NCBI GenBank assembly: GCA_023402845.1
Contig: JAEYFP010000028.1
Location: forward strand, 1 to 64,000
Direction: 5' to 3'
Source of the DNA: Bacillota bacterium
Lineage (GTDB): Bacteria; Bacillota; Clostridia; Lachnospirales; Lachnospiraceae
DNA length: 64,000 nt
Shown: positions 48,195 through 56,358 of the stretch, piece by piece
Numbering within the stretch: position 1 is the first letter of the stretch
Layout of the letters: the number at the start of each line of letters is the position of its first letter
Notes under the pieces: model-generated
What the model was told of the DNA's origin: nothing
The model's database searches: none
Seen by the model: the letters and a program-made list of their open reading frames with translations, nothing else
Translations under genes and position numbers: made by a program

Positions 48195-48333
48195 TTTTCT
48201 TCTCCTTGCATTCATTTGTGTATCGGCTTCACGCTTCTTATACTTTGTTTTATTAAGTAAAATCTGTTTTTACTGTCTTTTTTTTTTAATTTTTCATTAA
48301 AAATAAAAACTATTTTGTTCTTTGTAAATACTA

Positions 48334-48362
48334 TTGCCAAATTTCAGCACGATCACTATGAT
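48334..48362 (+). promoter_or_regulatory. Promoter of glutamate dehydrogenase
   Basis: TTGCCA (48334-48339), 17 bases, TATGAT (48357-48362), 67 bases before the start. The 234-base divergent gap is A/T rich and would hold Lrp sites. Confidence 0.7.
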
Positions 48363-48428
48363 ACGTTTTATGAAGAGAGCAGCATTCTCTTCAAATAAAA
48401 CAACCGTACAACCGGAGGGAGAACTATC

Positions 48429-49688
48429 ATGCCTAAGCATTACGATCCTTATGAAAATGTTGTCAGTGTCATGGCAAAAGCTATGGATGCAGGCTCCATT
48501 GACAAAAAAATGTTTGAAATTATTAAAAACCCGCAGCGGGAAGTCAAAGTCTATCTGCCAATCGAAATGGACGACGGCGTAGTCCGAGTCTTTGAGGGCT
48601 ATCGTATCCAGCACTCGAACATTCGTGGTCCATTTAAAGGGGGCATCCGTTATCATCAAGACTGTACGCTCAATGAAATCAAAGCACTCTCCATCTGGAT
48701 GTCCCTTAAATGTGCAATTGCCAATATCCCTTACGGCGGCGCCAAAGGCGGCATCAAGGTTGATCCGTCCACTCTTTCCGAACGCGAATTATGCCGGCTC
48801 ACAAGACGCTATACGTTTGCCATCGCACCTATTATAGGAGCTGATACAGATATTCCCGCACCTGATGTCAATACAAATGCGCAAACTATGGCGTGGATTC
48901 TTGATACCTACAGCCAGCTTGCAGGAAAACCGTCTCCCGGAGTCGTGACAGGCAAGCCCGTAGAGCTCGGCGGCTCCCGCGGCCGCAACTCTGCAACGGG
49001 ACGCGGAGTCTATATCAGTACAAAACTTCTTCTCGCCCAGCATTCAGAAAAGCCTGAGGAGGTAACCGTTGCAATTCAGGGTATGGGCAATGTCGGAAGC
49101 AATGCGGCCCTGATCCTTTATCACAGAAATACAAAAATCATTGCAATCAGTGATGTATCAGGCGGCATCTATTGTCCTGACGGCCTGGATATCGAAACGA
49201 TCCATCTTCGTATCAAAGAGGAGAAATTACTTCTAAAGGATTATAATGCTCCGAATGTCACTCATATCACAAATGAGGAGCTGCTCACCTGCAAATGTGA
49301 CGTTTTGATTCCGGCAGCTCTTGAAAACCAAATCACAGAGGAAAATGCAGGCAAGCTGCAGTGCCGTTATATTATTGAGGCTGCCAACGGCCCGACGAGC
49401 GAAGCGGCCGACAGTATTCTTTCGGAAAGAGGAATCCCCGTTGTTCCCGATATCTTTGCGAACAGCGGCGGTGTGATTGTTTCTTATTTTGAATGGGTCC
49501 AGAATATACAGGAGCTCACATGGGAACGTGATCAGGTGAACAACATGCTGGAAGACCTCATGTCCAAATCTTTTCTTGATATTATCGCCGCAAAAGAAGA
49601 ATGCGGCTGCACGCTTCGAATGGCGGCTTATATTACTGCACTCAGGAAATTGATTTATGCTGAACAGATCAAAGGTATCTTCCCCTAA
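48429..49688 (+). CDS. gdhA: Glu/Leu/Phe/Val dehydrogenase, probable NAD(P) glutamate dehydrogenase
   Basis: 419 residues. Converts glutamate to 2-oxoglutarate and ammonia, feeding transaminases. The substrate-binding Lys70 lies in GPFKGGIRYH and Lys94 in SLKCAIANIP; the catalytic Lys106 lies in PYGGAKGGI. The Rossmann motif is QGMGNVGSNAA. The short catabolic hexameric type. Strong A-rich leader and GGAGGG ribosome-binding site. Placed inside the amino acid island and beside an Lrp regulator, which fits recycling of the amino acceptor. Confidence 0.95.
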   Translation: MPKHYDPYENVVSVMAKAMDAGSIDKKMFEIIKNPQREVKVYLPIEMDDGVVRVFEGYRIQHSNIRGPFKGGIRYHQDCTLNEIKALSIWMSLKCAIANIPYGGAKGGIKVDPSTLSERELCRLTRRYTFAIAPIIGADTDIPAPDVNTNAQTMAWILDTYSQLAGKPSPGVVTGKPVELGGSRGRNSATGRGVYISTKLLLAQHSEKPEEVTVAIQGMGNVGSNAALILYHRNTKIIAISDVSGGIYCPDGLDIETIHLRIKEEKLLLKDYNAPNVTHITNEELLTCKCDVLIPAALENQITEENAGKLQCRYIIEAANGPTSEAADSILSERGIPVVPDIFANSGGVIVSYFEWVQNIQELTWERDQVNNMLEDLMSKSFLDIIAAKEECGCTLRMAAYITALRKLIYAEQIKGIFP

Positions 49689-49704
49689 GCTTCCAAAATA
49701 AAAG

Positions 49705-49738
49705 CAACGTCGTAAACATTGATTTGTTTACGACGTTG
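49705..49738. terminator. Terminator between glutamate dehydrogenase and the GntR gene
   Basis: A perfect 13-bp stem (CAACGTCGTAAAC and its complement) around an 8-base loop, between two convergent genes. Confidence 0.85.
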
Positions 49739-49771
49739 TAAATAAATTTCTATCGAATGGTATAATATTCT

Positions 49772-50428
49772 TTATAATATATGATCCTTAATACATTGAA
49801 TATGATAATCAAATGCTACCAGCAGCTTGTCTTTTTCGCATGCCCTCAGTGCATCAAGCATCATTCGGTGTTCCTTCTGTGCATGCTGTCTGATTTTCTT
49901 ATTATTGAGCAAAACAGTCCTGTCAATCATACCATTTAAAGAACGGATAAAAATCTGCAGAATATCATTGTGGGCTGTCCCAAGCAACGTAACATGAAAC
50001 AGCTTGTCCTGCTCCGCATACTCATTGGTATCATTAATAGCTTCTTCCATGCATTGATAAATACGGGAGAGTTCTGTCAGATCATCCTCCGTTACATTTG
50101 CTGTCATCAATTCAGCCATCGCATGCTCCAGCAGTTCCCGTGCTTCCACGATTTCCGTAATGGGAATCTGACTGTAATCAATTGCCTTTTCAAGCTTTCC
50201 TATCAAATCTGTCTCACTTGGGTGTCTGACATAATGTCCTTTCCCAACTTTGATGATAACAAGCCCCTTTTCATGTAGAAGCTTCAAAGCATCTCTGACA
50301 ACCGTCCTGCTGACACCATATCGTTCCGCAAGACTTCTTTCTGACAATCTGTCGTTTTCCTTCAGTCTGCCGCTTCGTATTTTAGATTCTATTTCATTTG
50401 AAACTTCCAAATATAAGAGCTCTTCCAT
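49772..50428 (-). CDS. GntR/FadR-type transcriptional regulator
   Basis: 218 residues. N-terminal winged helix (SERSLAERYGVSRTVVRDAL, residues about 30-65) and an all-helical FCD ligand domain with the metal-binding His/Asp pattern (EARELLEHAM, DKLFHVTLLG). FCD-type regulators answer to small acids or amino acids. Start: ATG at 50428 with AGAGGAG 5 bases upstream. It has its own promoter with a palindrome over the -35 box, so it probably represses itself. It lies at the end of the island, whose operon it likely controls (inference). Confidence 0.93.
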   Translation of the reverse strand: MEELLYLEVSNEIESKIRSGRLKENDRLSERSLAERYGVSRTVVRDALKLLHEKGLVIIKVGKGHYVRHPSETDLIGKLEKAIDYSQIPITEIVEARELLEHAMAELMTANVTEDDLTELSRIYQCMEEAINDTNEYAEQDKLFHVTLLGTAHNDILQIFIRSLNGMIDRTVLLNNKKIRQHAQKEHRMMLDALRACEKDKLLVAFDYHIQCIKDHIL

Positions 50429-50448
50429 ACCGTCTCCTCTTTCCATGT

Positions 50449-50477
50449 ATTATAGCGGATTTCCGAAAGGATTGCAA
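50449..50477 (-). promoter_or_regulatory. Promoter of the GntR gene
   Basis: On the minus strand TTGCAA (50477-50472), 17 bases, perfect TATAAT (50454-50449). The leader would be only about 14 bases. Confidence 0.75.
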
Positions 50478-50484
50478 TCCTTTC
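50465..50484. promoter_or_regulatory. 20-bp perfect palindrome over the GntR -35 box
   Basis: GAAAGGATTGCAATCCTTTC is fully symmetric and centred on the -35 box. It follows the racemase stop codon by 8 bases, but no U tract follows, so an operator is more likely than a terminator. Confidence 0.6.
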
Positions 50485-50491
50485 CCTACAG

Positions 50492-51277
50492 TTAAATAAA
50501 ACCGCTGTACGGTTTCTGGCACACAGAATTTTCAAGCCAGTTTATTAAAGTAATGAAATCAAACACCGGCAGCTGTGTCGCTTCCTGTACGGCATACGCA
50601 TAGGGCGGCATATCCGAGCATTCTAAAAGTATTGCTCCTGTTTCAGGATATTCCTGCACAATTTCTTTACCGAGCTTCACGATTTCCTCTTTTGCAGCCG
50701 TATTATCCCAGCTCCCTCTCTGCTCAATGACACAACTGAATTCTTTTGTCTGCCTTGCATCTTTTACAACCAGACGTTTTTTCAAACTTTCAGGTATGAA
50801 GCAGCTGTCAAGCAGATGTTCTGTAAAGGAAGCTTGATCGGCTGTAATGACTCCGATTCTCTGATCAGGCTTCAGCAAAGCCGCAATCCATGGAAGCTGC
50901 ACCAGAGAAGAAAGCGCCACGGGAATCGTAAGCTGCCCCGCAACCTTTGCATGATAATTCCCGAAAAATCCACAGGCTGAAGAAATTGCCCTCACACCCT
51001 CCTTTTCCAGTTCTCTGCAGGCCTCCATAATATTTTCATAGACAGACTCACCCATCCGGAATAAATTCGGTACATCCAATCCCTTTACCGCCTTTAAGCG
51101 CACGGGGTAGGTATATGTATAGCCATTTACGACATTTCCCGGCAGCATCGGGTAATAAACATCCTCAATATAGATAATTCCAATCGGAAATCCGGCAATG
51201 TTCTGCCCTTTCCTCATCTCGATCTGCCCGCCAAAGCTTTCCGTCGTCAAATACCCGTATTTTCTTCTTTTTTGCAT
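50492..51277 (-). CDS. Aspartate/glutamate/hydantoin racemase family protein
   Basis: 261 residues. The family uses two cysteines to move a proton at an alpha carbon. Cys102 (ISSACGFFGNY) and Cys220 (ILLECSDMPPYA) occupy the two expected places, each in a conserved loop. Members racemise Asp, Glu or hydantoins, or isomerise related acids; the substrate here is unknown. It lies 23 bases after the FAD oxidase-like gene and is probably co-transcribed with the dehydrogenase cluster. It could supply the isomer that the flavoprotein oxidises (inference). Confidence 0.82.
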   Translation of the reverse strand: MQKRRKYGYLTTESFGGQIEMRKGQNIAGFPIGIIYIEDVYYPMLPGNVVNGYTYTYPVRLKAVKGLDVPNLFRMGESVYENIMEACRELEKEGVRAISSACGFFGNYHAKVAGQLTIPVALSSLVQLPWIAALLKPDQRIGVITADQASFTEHLLDSCFIPESLKKRLVVKDARQTKEFSCVIEQRGSWDNTAAKEEIVKLGKEIVQEYPETGAILLECSDMPPYAYAVQEATQLPVFDFITLINWLENSVCQKPYSGFI

Positions 51278-51300
51278 ATTGATCCCTTTCCTGCCATATT

Positions 51301-52506
51301 TTAATTGGCTGCGGCGCCTGCAGATGCAAATCTCGAAAAATCAAGTCTGCTCAAATCAAAATCCGTTTCCTCACCTAACATAATCTGAGCCATCTGTTTC
51401 CCGGTAAACGGCGAGAAACAAATACCGTCCCCCTCGTGTCCGGCAGCAATATAAAAACCAGGAACGCTGTCCACGTCGGATACAATCGGAAGGTGATCAA
51501 TGACAAAAGGTCTGACTCCTGAATACGTCCTGATGCAATTGATATCGGCAAGTTCCGGATAAAAGCGCAAAGCACGCTCACAAATTGCCTTCATTGTTTC
51601 AACCTCTGAACGGATATCAAACCCTCTGAACAATCGGTTTCCCCCTATCAGCAGGTTATTTGCCTTCGTATACTCTATATTAAAGGCAATATTCTGCTCC
51701 TCCACAAGAGGGCTGACATTTCGTTTAAAATGAATGCTGTCAAACTTGGACATCATATATCCATATTCCAAAATTTTATTATTGCAAAGACGTTCCGTCT
51801 GCTCAGAGACAAGATTGGTTCCCTTTCTCGGCTCAATCGGAATGGTGATACCGGCCAGTCTTCCAATATCAGGTGCCCATGCACCCGCGCAATTGACAAC
51901 ACGCTTTGTCTTAAGTGTGCCGTAGTTTGTCTCAAGTCCCTCAACGGCATTTGTTTTCGGCTTCAGAAGAATCCTGCTGACTGTACAATACGTATAGGTA
52001 TCCAGTCCGAGCTTCTTTCCTTGTTCAACAAACGCAAAGCATACTTTATACGGACTCACGGCAATGCAGCCACTTGGGGGCGTATATAAGGCTCCTGCCA
52101 GATCCTTTGCAATATGAGGCTCCATCTCTGACAGTTCTTTCCCCTCAACCATACGAAGAGGATATCCGTCTGCACGCTGCTTTTCCATATATTCCGTCGC
52201 TGCCTTCATTTCGGGCTCTGTCTCACAAACATACAAGCAGCCTTTCCTCTCAAACTCAAAATCATATTCGAACTGCTCCGCAAGTTCTTCATAATAATTA
52301 ATGCTTTCCTGCCCCATCTTTGTGTCAATACCGGGCATCTTGTCACAAATCAAACCAACTGCATCACAATGACTGGAGGAGCCGCCTGCAATGTCACCAA
52401 TATCCACAAGGGCCGTCCTGAGGCCTTTTAAGCATAGATGGTAGGCTACACTTGTCCCGATGGCACCTGCGCCAATTACGATTGCATCATATTCTTTTGT
52501 CATCAT
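51301..52506 (-). CDS. FAD-dependent amino acid oxidoreductase, DadA/glycine oxidase type (HcnC-like)
   Basis: 401 residues. N-terminal FAD motif VIGAGAIGTS (residues 10-19), then the DAO fold with PRKGTNLV, NCAGAWAP and a C-terminal GHEGDGICFSPFTGK that closes on FAD. Family members oxidise D-amino acids, glycine, sarcosine or D-hydroxyproline to imines. Start codon overlaps the stop of the BFD gene (ATGA), so the subunits are translationally coupled. With the genes upstream it forms a multi-subunit dehydrogenase like HcnABC or bacterial D-hydroxyproline dehydrogenase, passing electrons to Fe-S partners rather than oxygen (inference). ATG at 52506 or 52503. Confidence 0.88.
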   Translation of the reverse strand: MMTKEYDAIVIGAGAIGTSVAYHLCLKGLRTALVDIGDIAGGSSSHCDAVGLICDKMPGIDTKMGQESINYYEELAEQFEYDFEFERKGCLYVCETEPEMKAATEYMEKQRADGYPLRMVEGKELSEMEPHIAKDLAGALYTPPSGCIAVSPYKVCFAFVEQGKKLGLDTYTYCTVSRILLKPKTNAVEGLETNYGTLKTKRVVNCAGAWAPDIGRLAGITIPIEPRKGTNLVSEQTERLCNNKILEYGYMMSKFDSIHFKRNVSPLVEEQNIAFNIEYTKANNLLIGGNRLFRGFDIRSEVETMKAICERALRFYPELADINCIRTYSGVRPFVIDHLPIVSDVDSVPGFYIAAGHEGDGICFSPFTGKQMAQIMLGEETDFDLSRLDFSRFASAGAAAN

Positions 52507-52787
52507 TCCACTACCCCCTCTGCCAATTCTTTGAACGTGATCGGTCTGATCGGCGGCCTGGCAGATGAGGTTCCCACCTTCCACGGCTGCACGGAAAGCT
52601 CCTGTACAAGTATCTGCTGCACCATTTTTTCACAGGTTCTCCCCTGACACAGACCCATTCCGGCCCTGACACGCCGCTTTACACCAACAACATCCCTTGC
52701 CCCTTCCCTGATTGCCTGTTTCACTTCCGCTACTGTTACTTCCTCACAGCGGCAGATAATCATATCATCACTAAAATATTCGCTCAT
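52503..52787 (-). CDS. BFD-like [2Fe-2S]-binding subunit
   Basis: 94 residues. Cys12 and Cys14 (ICRCEEV) and Cys47 and Cys52 (GMGLCQGRTC) form the BFD-type [2Fe-2S] site. The same domain occurs as a separate or fused subunit in HcnB and opine or D-hydroxyproline dehydrogenases. Here it is a free small protein between the ferredoxin and the DadA-like flavoprotein. Overlaps the next gene by 4 bases. Confidence 0.92.
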   Translation of the reverse strand: MSEYFSDDMIICRCEEVTVAEVKQAIREGARDVVGVKRRVRAGMGLCQGRTCEKMVQQILVQELSVQPWKVGTSSARPPIRPITFKELAEGVVE

Positions 52788-52834
52788 TACTATTTCCTCC
52801 GAATTTAAGACATCCTGAATGCGCTCTCTGTATT

Positions 52835-53335
52835 TTAATTATTCAGTCGCTTTATGCTTCTTACCGTATCTGCATGCTCCTTTGGAATCTCTACGGTAAC
52901 AACCGGCGTATGGTCAAAACTTTCCGGATTCACAACCTTGACAACACACGCTTCACAAACCGGTTCGCCCTTTCTGTTTACAGCCGTCACCACCTGTCCT
53001 TCCTTCGGCGTCGGAAAATACTCATAAGGAAAAGCAACCGTGGCCATCGTCTCGCTGTATGCCTTATTCACTATGAAAATAGCCAGTCCCGGACATTTAG
53101 ACACACACATCGCACATCCGACACATTTGCCGGCGTATAACATCGGCAAATTAGTAATCGGGTCGCCAACATGAATCGCACCGAAATGGCAGGCAGCCTC
53201 GCACGGGTTACACGGAATTTCCTGCACACACTCTATCACAGCAACCGGTCCCTGCAAAAACCGTTCCTCTGCCGGAAGCTTCTGCATTGATTTAAGCTCT
53301 TCATATTCTAAATAACCTGCATTGATTAATGCCAT
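52835..53335 (-). CDS. 2[4Fe-4S] ferredoxin-domain electron-transfer subunit
   Basis: 166 residues. Cys36, Cys42, Cys45 and Cys49, then Cys71, Cys74, Cys77 and Cys81 (CVGCAMCVSKCPG) give two [4Fe-4S] clusters, followed by a beta-rich tail of about 80 residues. Such a subunit is not part of the described HcnABC or opine dehydrogenase complexes, so it may link the flavoproteins to an anaerobic acceptor such as ferredoxin or a reductase (inference). GGAGGA precedes the ATG at 53335; the longer in-frame start at 53377 overlaps the preceding gene. Confidence 0.9.
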   Translation of the reverse strand: MALINAGYLEYEELKSMQKLPAEERFLQGPVAVIECVQEIPCNPCEAACHFGAIHVGDPITNLPMLYAGKCVGCAMCVSKCPGLAIFIVNKAYSETMATVAFPYEYFPTPKEGQVVTAVNRKGEPVCEACVVKVVNPESFDHTPVVTVEIPKEHADTVRSIKRLNN

Positions 53336-53367
53336 ATTCCTTCCTCCGCTTCCAATGCGCCCGATTT

Positions 53368-54507
53368 TTAATTCCACTCAACCGGAGCACCTATTTTTTC
53401 TTTATATTCTTTCAATATCTGATCCTTTTCCATCAACCTTCGTTCGCCGAAGGGGCCCATGCGAAGAGCGGTCAGACGGTTCCATATTTCTTTTCGTCTT
53501 TCCTCAGCATTATCGGAGCTGATCAGTCCCAGTGCCTCCGCAGCAGAAACTCCGGCGATTTTACCTTCCTCCAGAGCCGTGTTTGCTTCCTCTACACCGG
53601 TTGCATCTCCCGCAGCATAGACACCCTTCTTTGAGGTTTCCATTTTTTCATTATGAAGCGGAATAAAACCACCAAATGCCCCATGAAAGGTGAACTCGCA
53701 CTTTGTGAGCTTAGAAACTTCAAGCCCCGGCTTTAAGCCGGCTCCGATCGCAATGGTATCCGCCTCCAATGTTTGCTCTGTTCCGGGGATTGGCTGAAAT
53801 CTATCATCAACTTTTGCAATTATAACCTTTGCAACCGTTCCTCCTTCTCCTGGTATGGCCTCTACGATTGTGTGCTTTGTATAAATCGGAACGCCGGCCC
53901 GCCTGATCTTCGCAGCGTGTACGGCATACCCCCCGATACCCGGCGCAGCCTCTATCAGTGCCACCACATCGCAGCCCGCCTGCATAAGCTGATAGGATAC
54001 AATCAGACCGACATTGCCGCTTCCGAGCATAACAACTTTTTTTCCGGGCTTAACATGGTTCACATTGATCATTGTCTGGGCAGCACCTGCTCCCATAACT
54101 CCCGGTATTGTCCACCCCTTAAAACGAACCACATTTTCACTTGCGCCCGTTGCTATAATCAGCTTTTTTGCCTTTAATGTCACAAGCTCCTTTTTTCCAT
54201 TTTCAATTTCTTTTTCGATTCCGATTAAATTTCCCGGAAATACACCCATAACCGTACTTTGCAGCCAAATTTCCACCCCGCTTTCCTCCGCCTCCTTCAA
54301 AAGCCGGATACCAATATCAAATCCTCTCATACCGGAACGGTGTGCACTTGACCCAAAAAATTTATGTATTTGTTTAAACAACTGTCCGCCGGGTTTCCTG
54401 TTTAAATCAACAAGAAGTACATCAGCCCCCGCCCCTCCGGCTTCTATTGCGGCAGCGAGCCCGGCCGGTCCCGCACCGACTATAATGATATCTCTGGTTT
54501 CAATCAT
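53368..54507 (-). CDS. NAD(P)/FAD-dependent oxidoreductase subunit, HcnB/OoxA-like
   Basis: 379 residues. FAD motif IIVGAGPAGLAAA (8-20) and NAD(P) motif VVMLGSGNVGL near 180, with the FAD-binding GVYAAGDATGVEEA near 300. This is the pyridine-nucleotide-disulfide fold without a redox-active Cys pair, as in HcnB and the alpha subunits of opine and D-hydroxyproline dehydrogenases. Start ATG at 54507 overlaps the previous stop (ATGA). The BFD domain that is fused in HcnB is split off here as a separate gene (52503-52787). Confidence 0.88.
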   Translation of the reverse strand: MIETRDIIIVGAGPAGLAAAIEAGGAGADVLLVDLNRKPGGQLFKQIHKFFGSSAHRSGMRGFDIGIRLLKEAEESGVEIWLQSTVMGVFPGNLIGIEKEIENGKKELVTLKAKKLIIATGASENVVRFKGWTIPGVMGAGAAQTMINVNHVKPGKKVVMLGSGNVGLIVSYQLMQAGCDVVALIEAAPGIGGYAVHAAKIRRAGVPIYTKHTIVEAIPGEGGTVAKVIIAKVDDRFQPIPGTEQTLEADTIAIGAGLKPGLEVSKLTKCEFTFHGAFGGFIPLHNEKMETSKKGVYAAGDATGVEEANTALEEGKIAGVSAAEALGLISSDNAEERRKEIWNRLTALRMGPFGERRLMEKDQILKEYKEKIGAPVEWN

Positions 54508-54824
54508 CCCGGTTCCCCCTTTGACAATCCATCCTGCGTTTTTATTACCATTCCCGCTCTGACAGGTGTAATACAGGTTCTGACATTTGACTGTCCGTCT
54601 ACGATCATCGAACAATCTGAGCACTGTCCGATTCCACAGAAGATCCCTCTCGGCTCATGTTTCTTTACCGTATAACGGTTTATTCTGATTCCATTTGACA
54701 AAAGCGCAGCTAAAATCGGCTCGCCCTCATACGCTTCGATGACCTTTTCATCTACGGTAATCGTTACCTTAGGCTTCTCTTTTTTCACATCTAAAATGAT
54801 GTGATCCTCTACTCTCAAGCACAT
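54504..54824 (-). CDS. Plant-type [2Fe-2S] ferredoxin subunit, HcnA-like
   Basis: 106 residues. Cys63, Cys68, Cys71 and Cys84 (FCGIGQCSDC and RTC) fit the Fer2_4 domain found at the N terminus of sarcosine oxidase alpha and as HcnA. It passes electrons from the flavoprotein subunits. GGAGGG lies 5 bases before the ATG at 54824. Coupled by overlap to the next gene. Confidence 0.92.
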   Translation of the reverse strand: MCLRVEDHIILDVKKEKPKVTITVDEKVIEAYEGEPILAALLSNGIRINRYTVKKHEPRGIFCGIGQCSDCSMIVDGQSNVRTCITPVRAGMVIKTQDGLSKGEPG

Positions 54825-54855
54825 AATACCCTCCATCCGCAATTTTGTCCTTTTC

Positions 54856-54887
54856 TTCAGGCGGCATGATTAGCATGCCGCACTGAA
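54856..54887. repeat. Strong hairpin between the RidA gene and the dehydrogenase genes
   Basis: TTCAG plus GCGGCATG pairs with CATGCCGC plus CTGAA around ATTAG, with one bulged A. No T tract follows on the minus strand. A processing or stability element inside the operon is more likely than a terminator. Confidence 0.6.
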
Positions 54888-54932
54888 AGGACCTTCTAAA
54901 GTGCCGGCTGTTCGTTTAAATAAAAATAATGT

Positions 54933-55310
54933 TTAGACAATCATAGCGGTAAATTCCATCTCAACAAGACAGCCATCTACCATTTTCACACATTGTGTAC
55001 AGCATCTTGCCGGATAATCACCTTCCGGAAAATAGGTATTATATACTTCATTCATTTCCGGTATCAGATAAATGTCTGAAATATAGATTGTAACCTTTGC
55101 AACATCATCCATGGAGGCATCCGCAGCCTCCAGAACAGCCTTCGCATTTTCCATCGTTGCCTTTGTCTGCTCCTTGATTCCTCCTTCAACAATTTCACCG
55201 GTACTGTCCGTGCCGATCTGTGTAGTAAAAATCATATTTCCCATTTTAATTCCCAAGGCGTACGGTCCATGACATTCTCCGCACTTTTCTGTTGTTATTT
55301 GAGTTCTCAT
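54933..55310 (-). CDS. RidA (YjgF) family imine/enamine deaminase
   Basis: 125 residues. RidA hydrolyses reactive imines to ketones and ammonia. The active-site Arg102 (YPARCC) and Glu117/Glu119 (LVEMEFTA) are in place. It has six cysteines, several close together (Cys103, 104, 107, 114), more than usual. AAAGGAGG lies 8 bases before the ATG at 55310. It precedes the flavoprotein cluster that would make imines, which fits well. Confidence 0.92.
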   Translation of the reverse strand: MRTQITTEKCGECHGPYALGIKMGNMIFTTQIGTDSTGEIVEGGIKEQTKATMENAKAVLEAADASMDDVAKVTIYISDIYLIPEMNEVYNTYFPEGDYPARCCTQCVKMVDGCLVEMEFTAMIV

Positions 55311-55347
55311 ATTGATATCCTCCTTTGCGCTGTGCGCTTTCATTTAT

Positions 55348-56343
55348 TTAAAATTTAATTTCTAAATCCTTATTTACCAGACTGGACGGTTTCACTTTCT
55401 CCGAAAATCTCATGACAAGCTGCTTTAAAGCCCGGCTTCTGCCTTCATAGAAGGAATCCTCCGAAATAAATGCCGCATGCGGCGTAATTACTACATTATC
55501 ATTGAATTTGAATAACTCGCTTGTTTCATTCATTTCATCTTCAATCACATCAATGCCTGCTCCCTTGATCCAGCCCTGCTCCAGTGCCTTTACAAGTGCC
55601 GCCTCATCTACGACAGAGCCTCTCGCCGTATTGAGCAGATATGCATCCGGCTTCATTCTTTTCAGCTCAGCTTCGCCGATCAGATGATAAGTGACATCCG
55701 GTATCAACGGACAGTGCAGAGAAACGAAATCCGAACGCTCAAGCAGTTCTTCCAAGGTATCCGCTTTTACACAGCCATATTCTGCAAGAAATTCTTTTGT
55801 TTTGGTAGGCGCATAAACAAGAATCTCTAATCCGAGAGCCTTCAGCACCGGTACCATCCGCTTGGGAATTTCCCCGAAAAACACCATGCCAAATGTCATT
55901 CCCGTCATGCGATAGGTTTTATAGCCAAGCAGCGGATCCCATTTTCCCTCCCTTACCTTTTTATCGAAAAAAGTAATTTTTCTTACAAGATCAATCAGCA
56001 GTCCTATTGTATGCACAGCCACTTCTTCCGCACAAAAACCCGGAATATTCGTTACACTGATTCCATGATCCGTTGCGGCTTTACAATCTACATTATTGTA
56101 GCCGATGCTCTGCAGGGATACCTGCTTTAAAGCCGGACAGGCATCCATCACTTCCTTTGTTACCTTTTCATACTCAACGACAAGTCCCTCAGCCTTGGTC
56201 CCATTTAAGTGGGTCACAAAATTTTTAGTTCCTTCTTCGTCCTTAATTTCAATCAGTTCAAGATCCGTCACCCCCCATTCTTTCAGGAGCTTATTTTCAT
56301 AATCTAAATGATCGTCTATATTATAATAAAGTATCTTTGTCAT
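55348..56343 (-). CDS. D-isomer 2-hydroxyacid dehydrogenase family protein, atypical nucleotide motif
   Basis: 331 residues. Substrate residues are kept: Arg241 (NTARGSVVD), Glu270 and His289 (VITPHAAF). The dinucleotide motif is not: where relatives have GFGRIG, this protein has FFGEIP (155-160), losing two of the three glycines. It may bind NAD poorly or have another role. It lies between the aminotransferase and RidA genes on the same strand, 15 bases from the former. Confidence 0.85.
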   Translation of the reverse strand: MTKILYYNIDDHLDYENKLLKEWGVTDLELIEIKDEEGTKNFVTHLNGTKAEGLVVEYEKVTKEVMDACPALKQVSLQSIGYNNVDCKAATDHGISVTNIPGFCAEEVAVHTIGLLIDLVRKITFFDKKVREGKWDPLLGYKTYRMTGMTFGMVFFGEIPKRMVPVLKALGLEILVYAPTKTKEFLAEYGCVKADTLEELLERSDFVSLHCPLIPDVTYHLIGEAELKRMKPDAYLLNTARGSVVDEAALVKALEQGWIKGAGIDVIEDEMNETSELFKFNDNVVITPHAAFISEDSFYEGRSRALKQLVMRFSEKVKPSSLVNKDLEIKF

Positions 56344-56358
56344 CGTCTCTCTCCTTTC

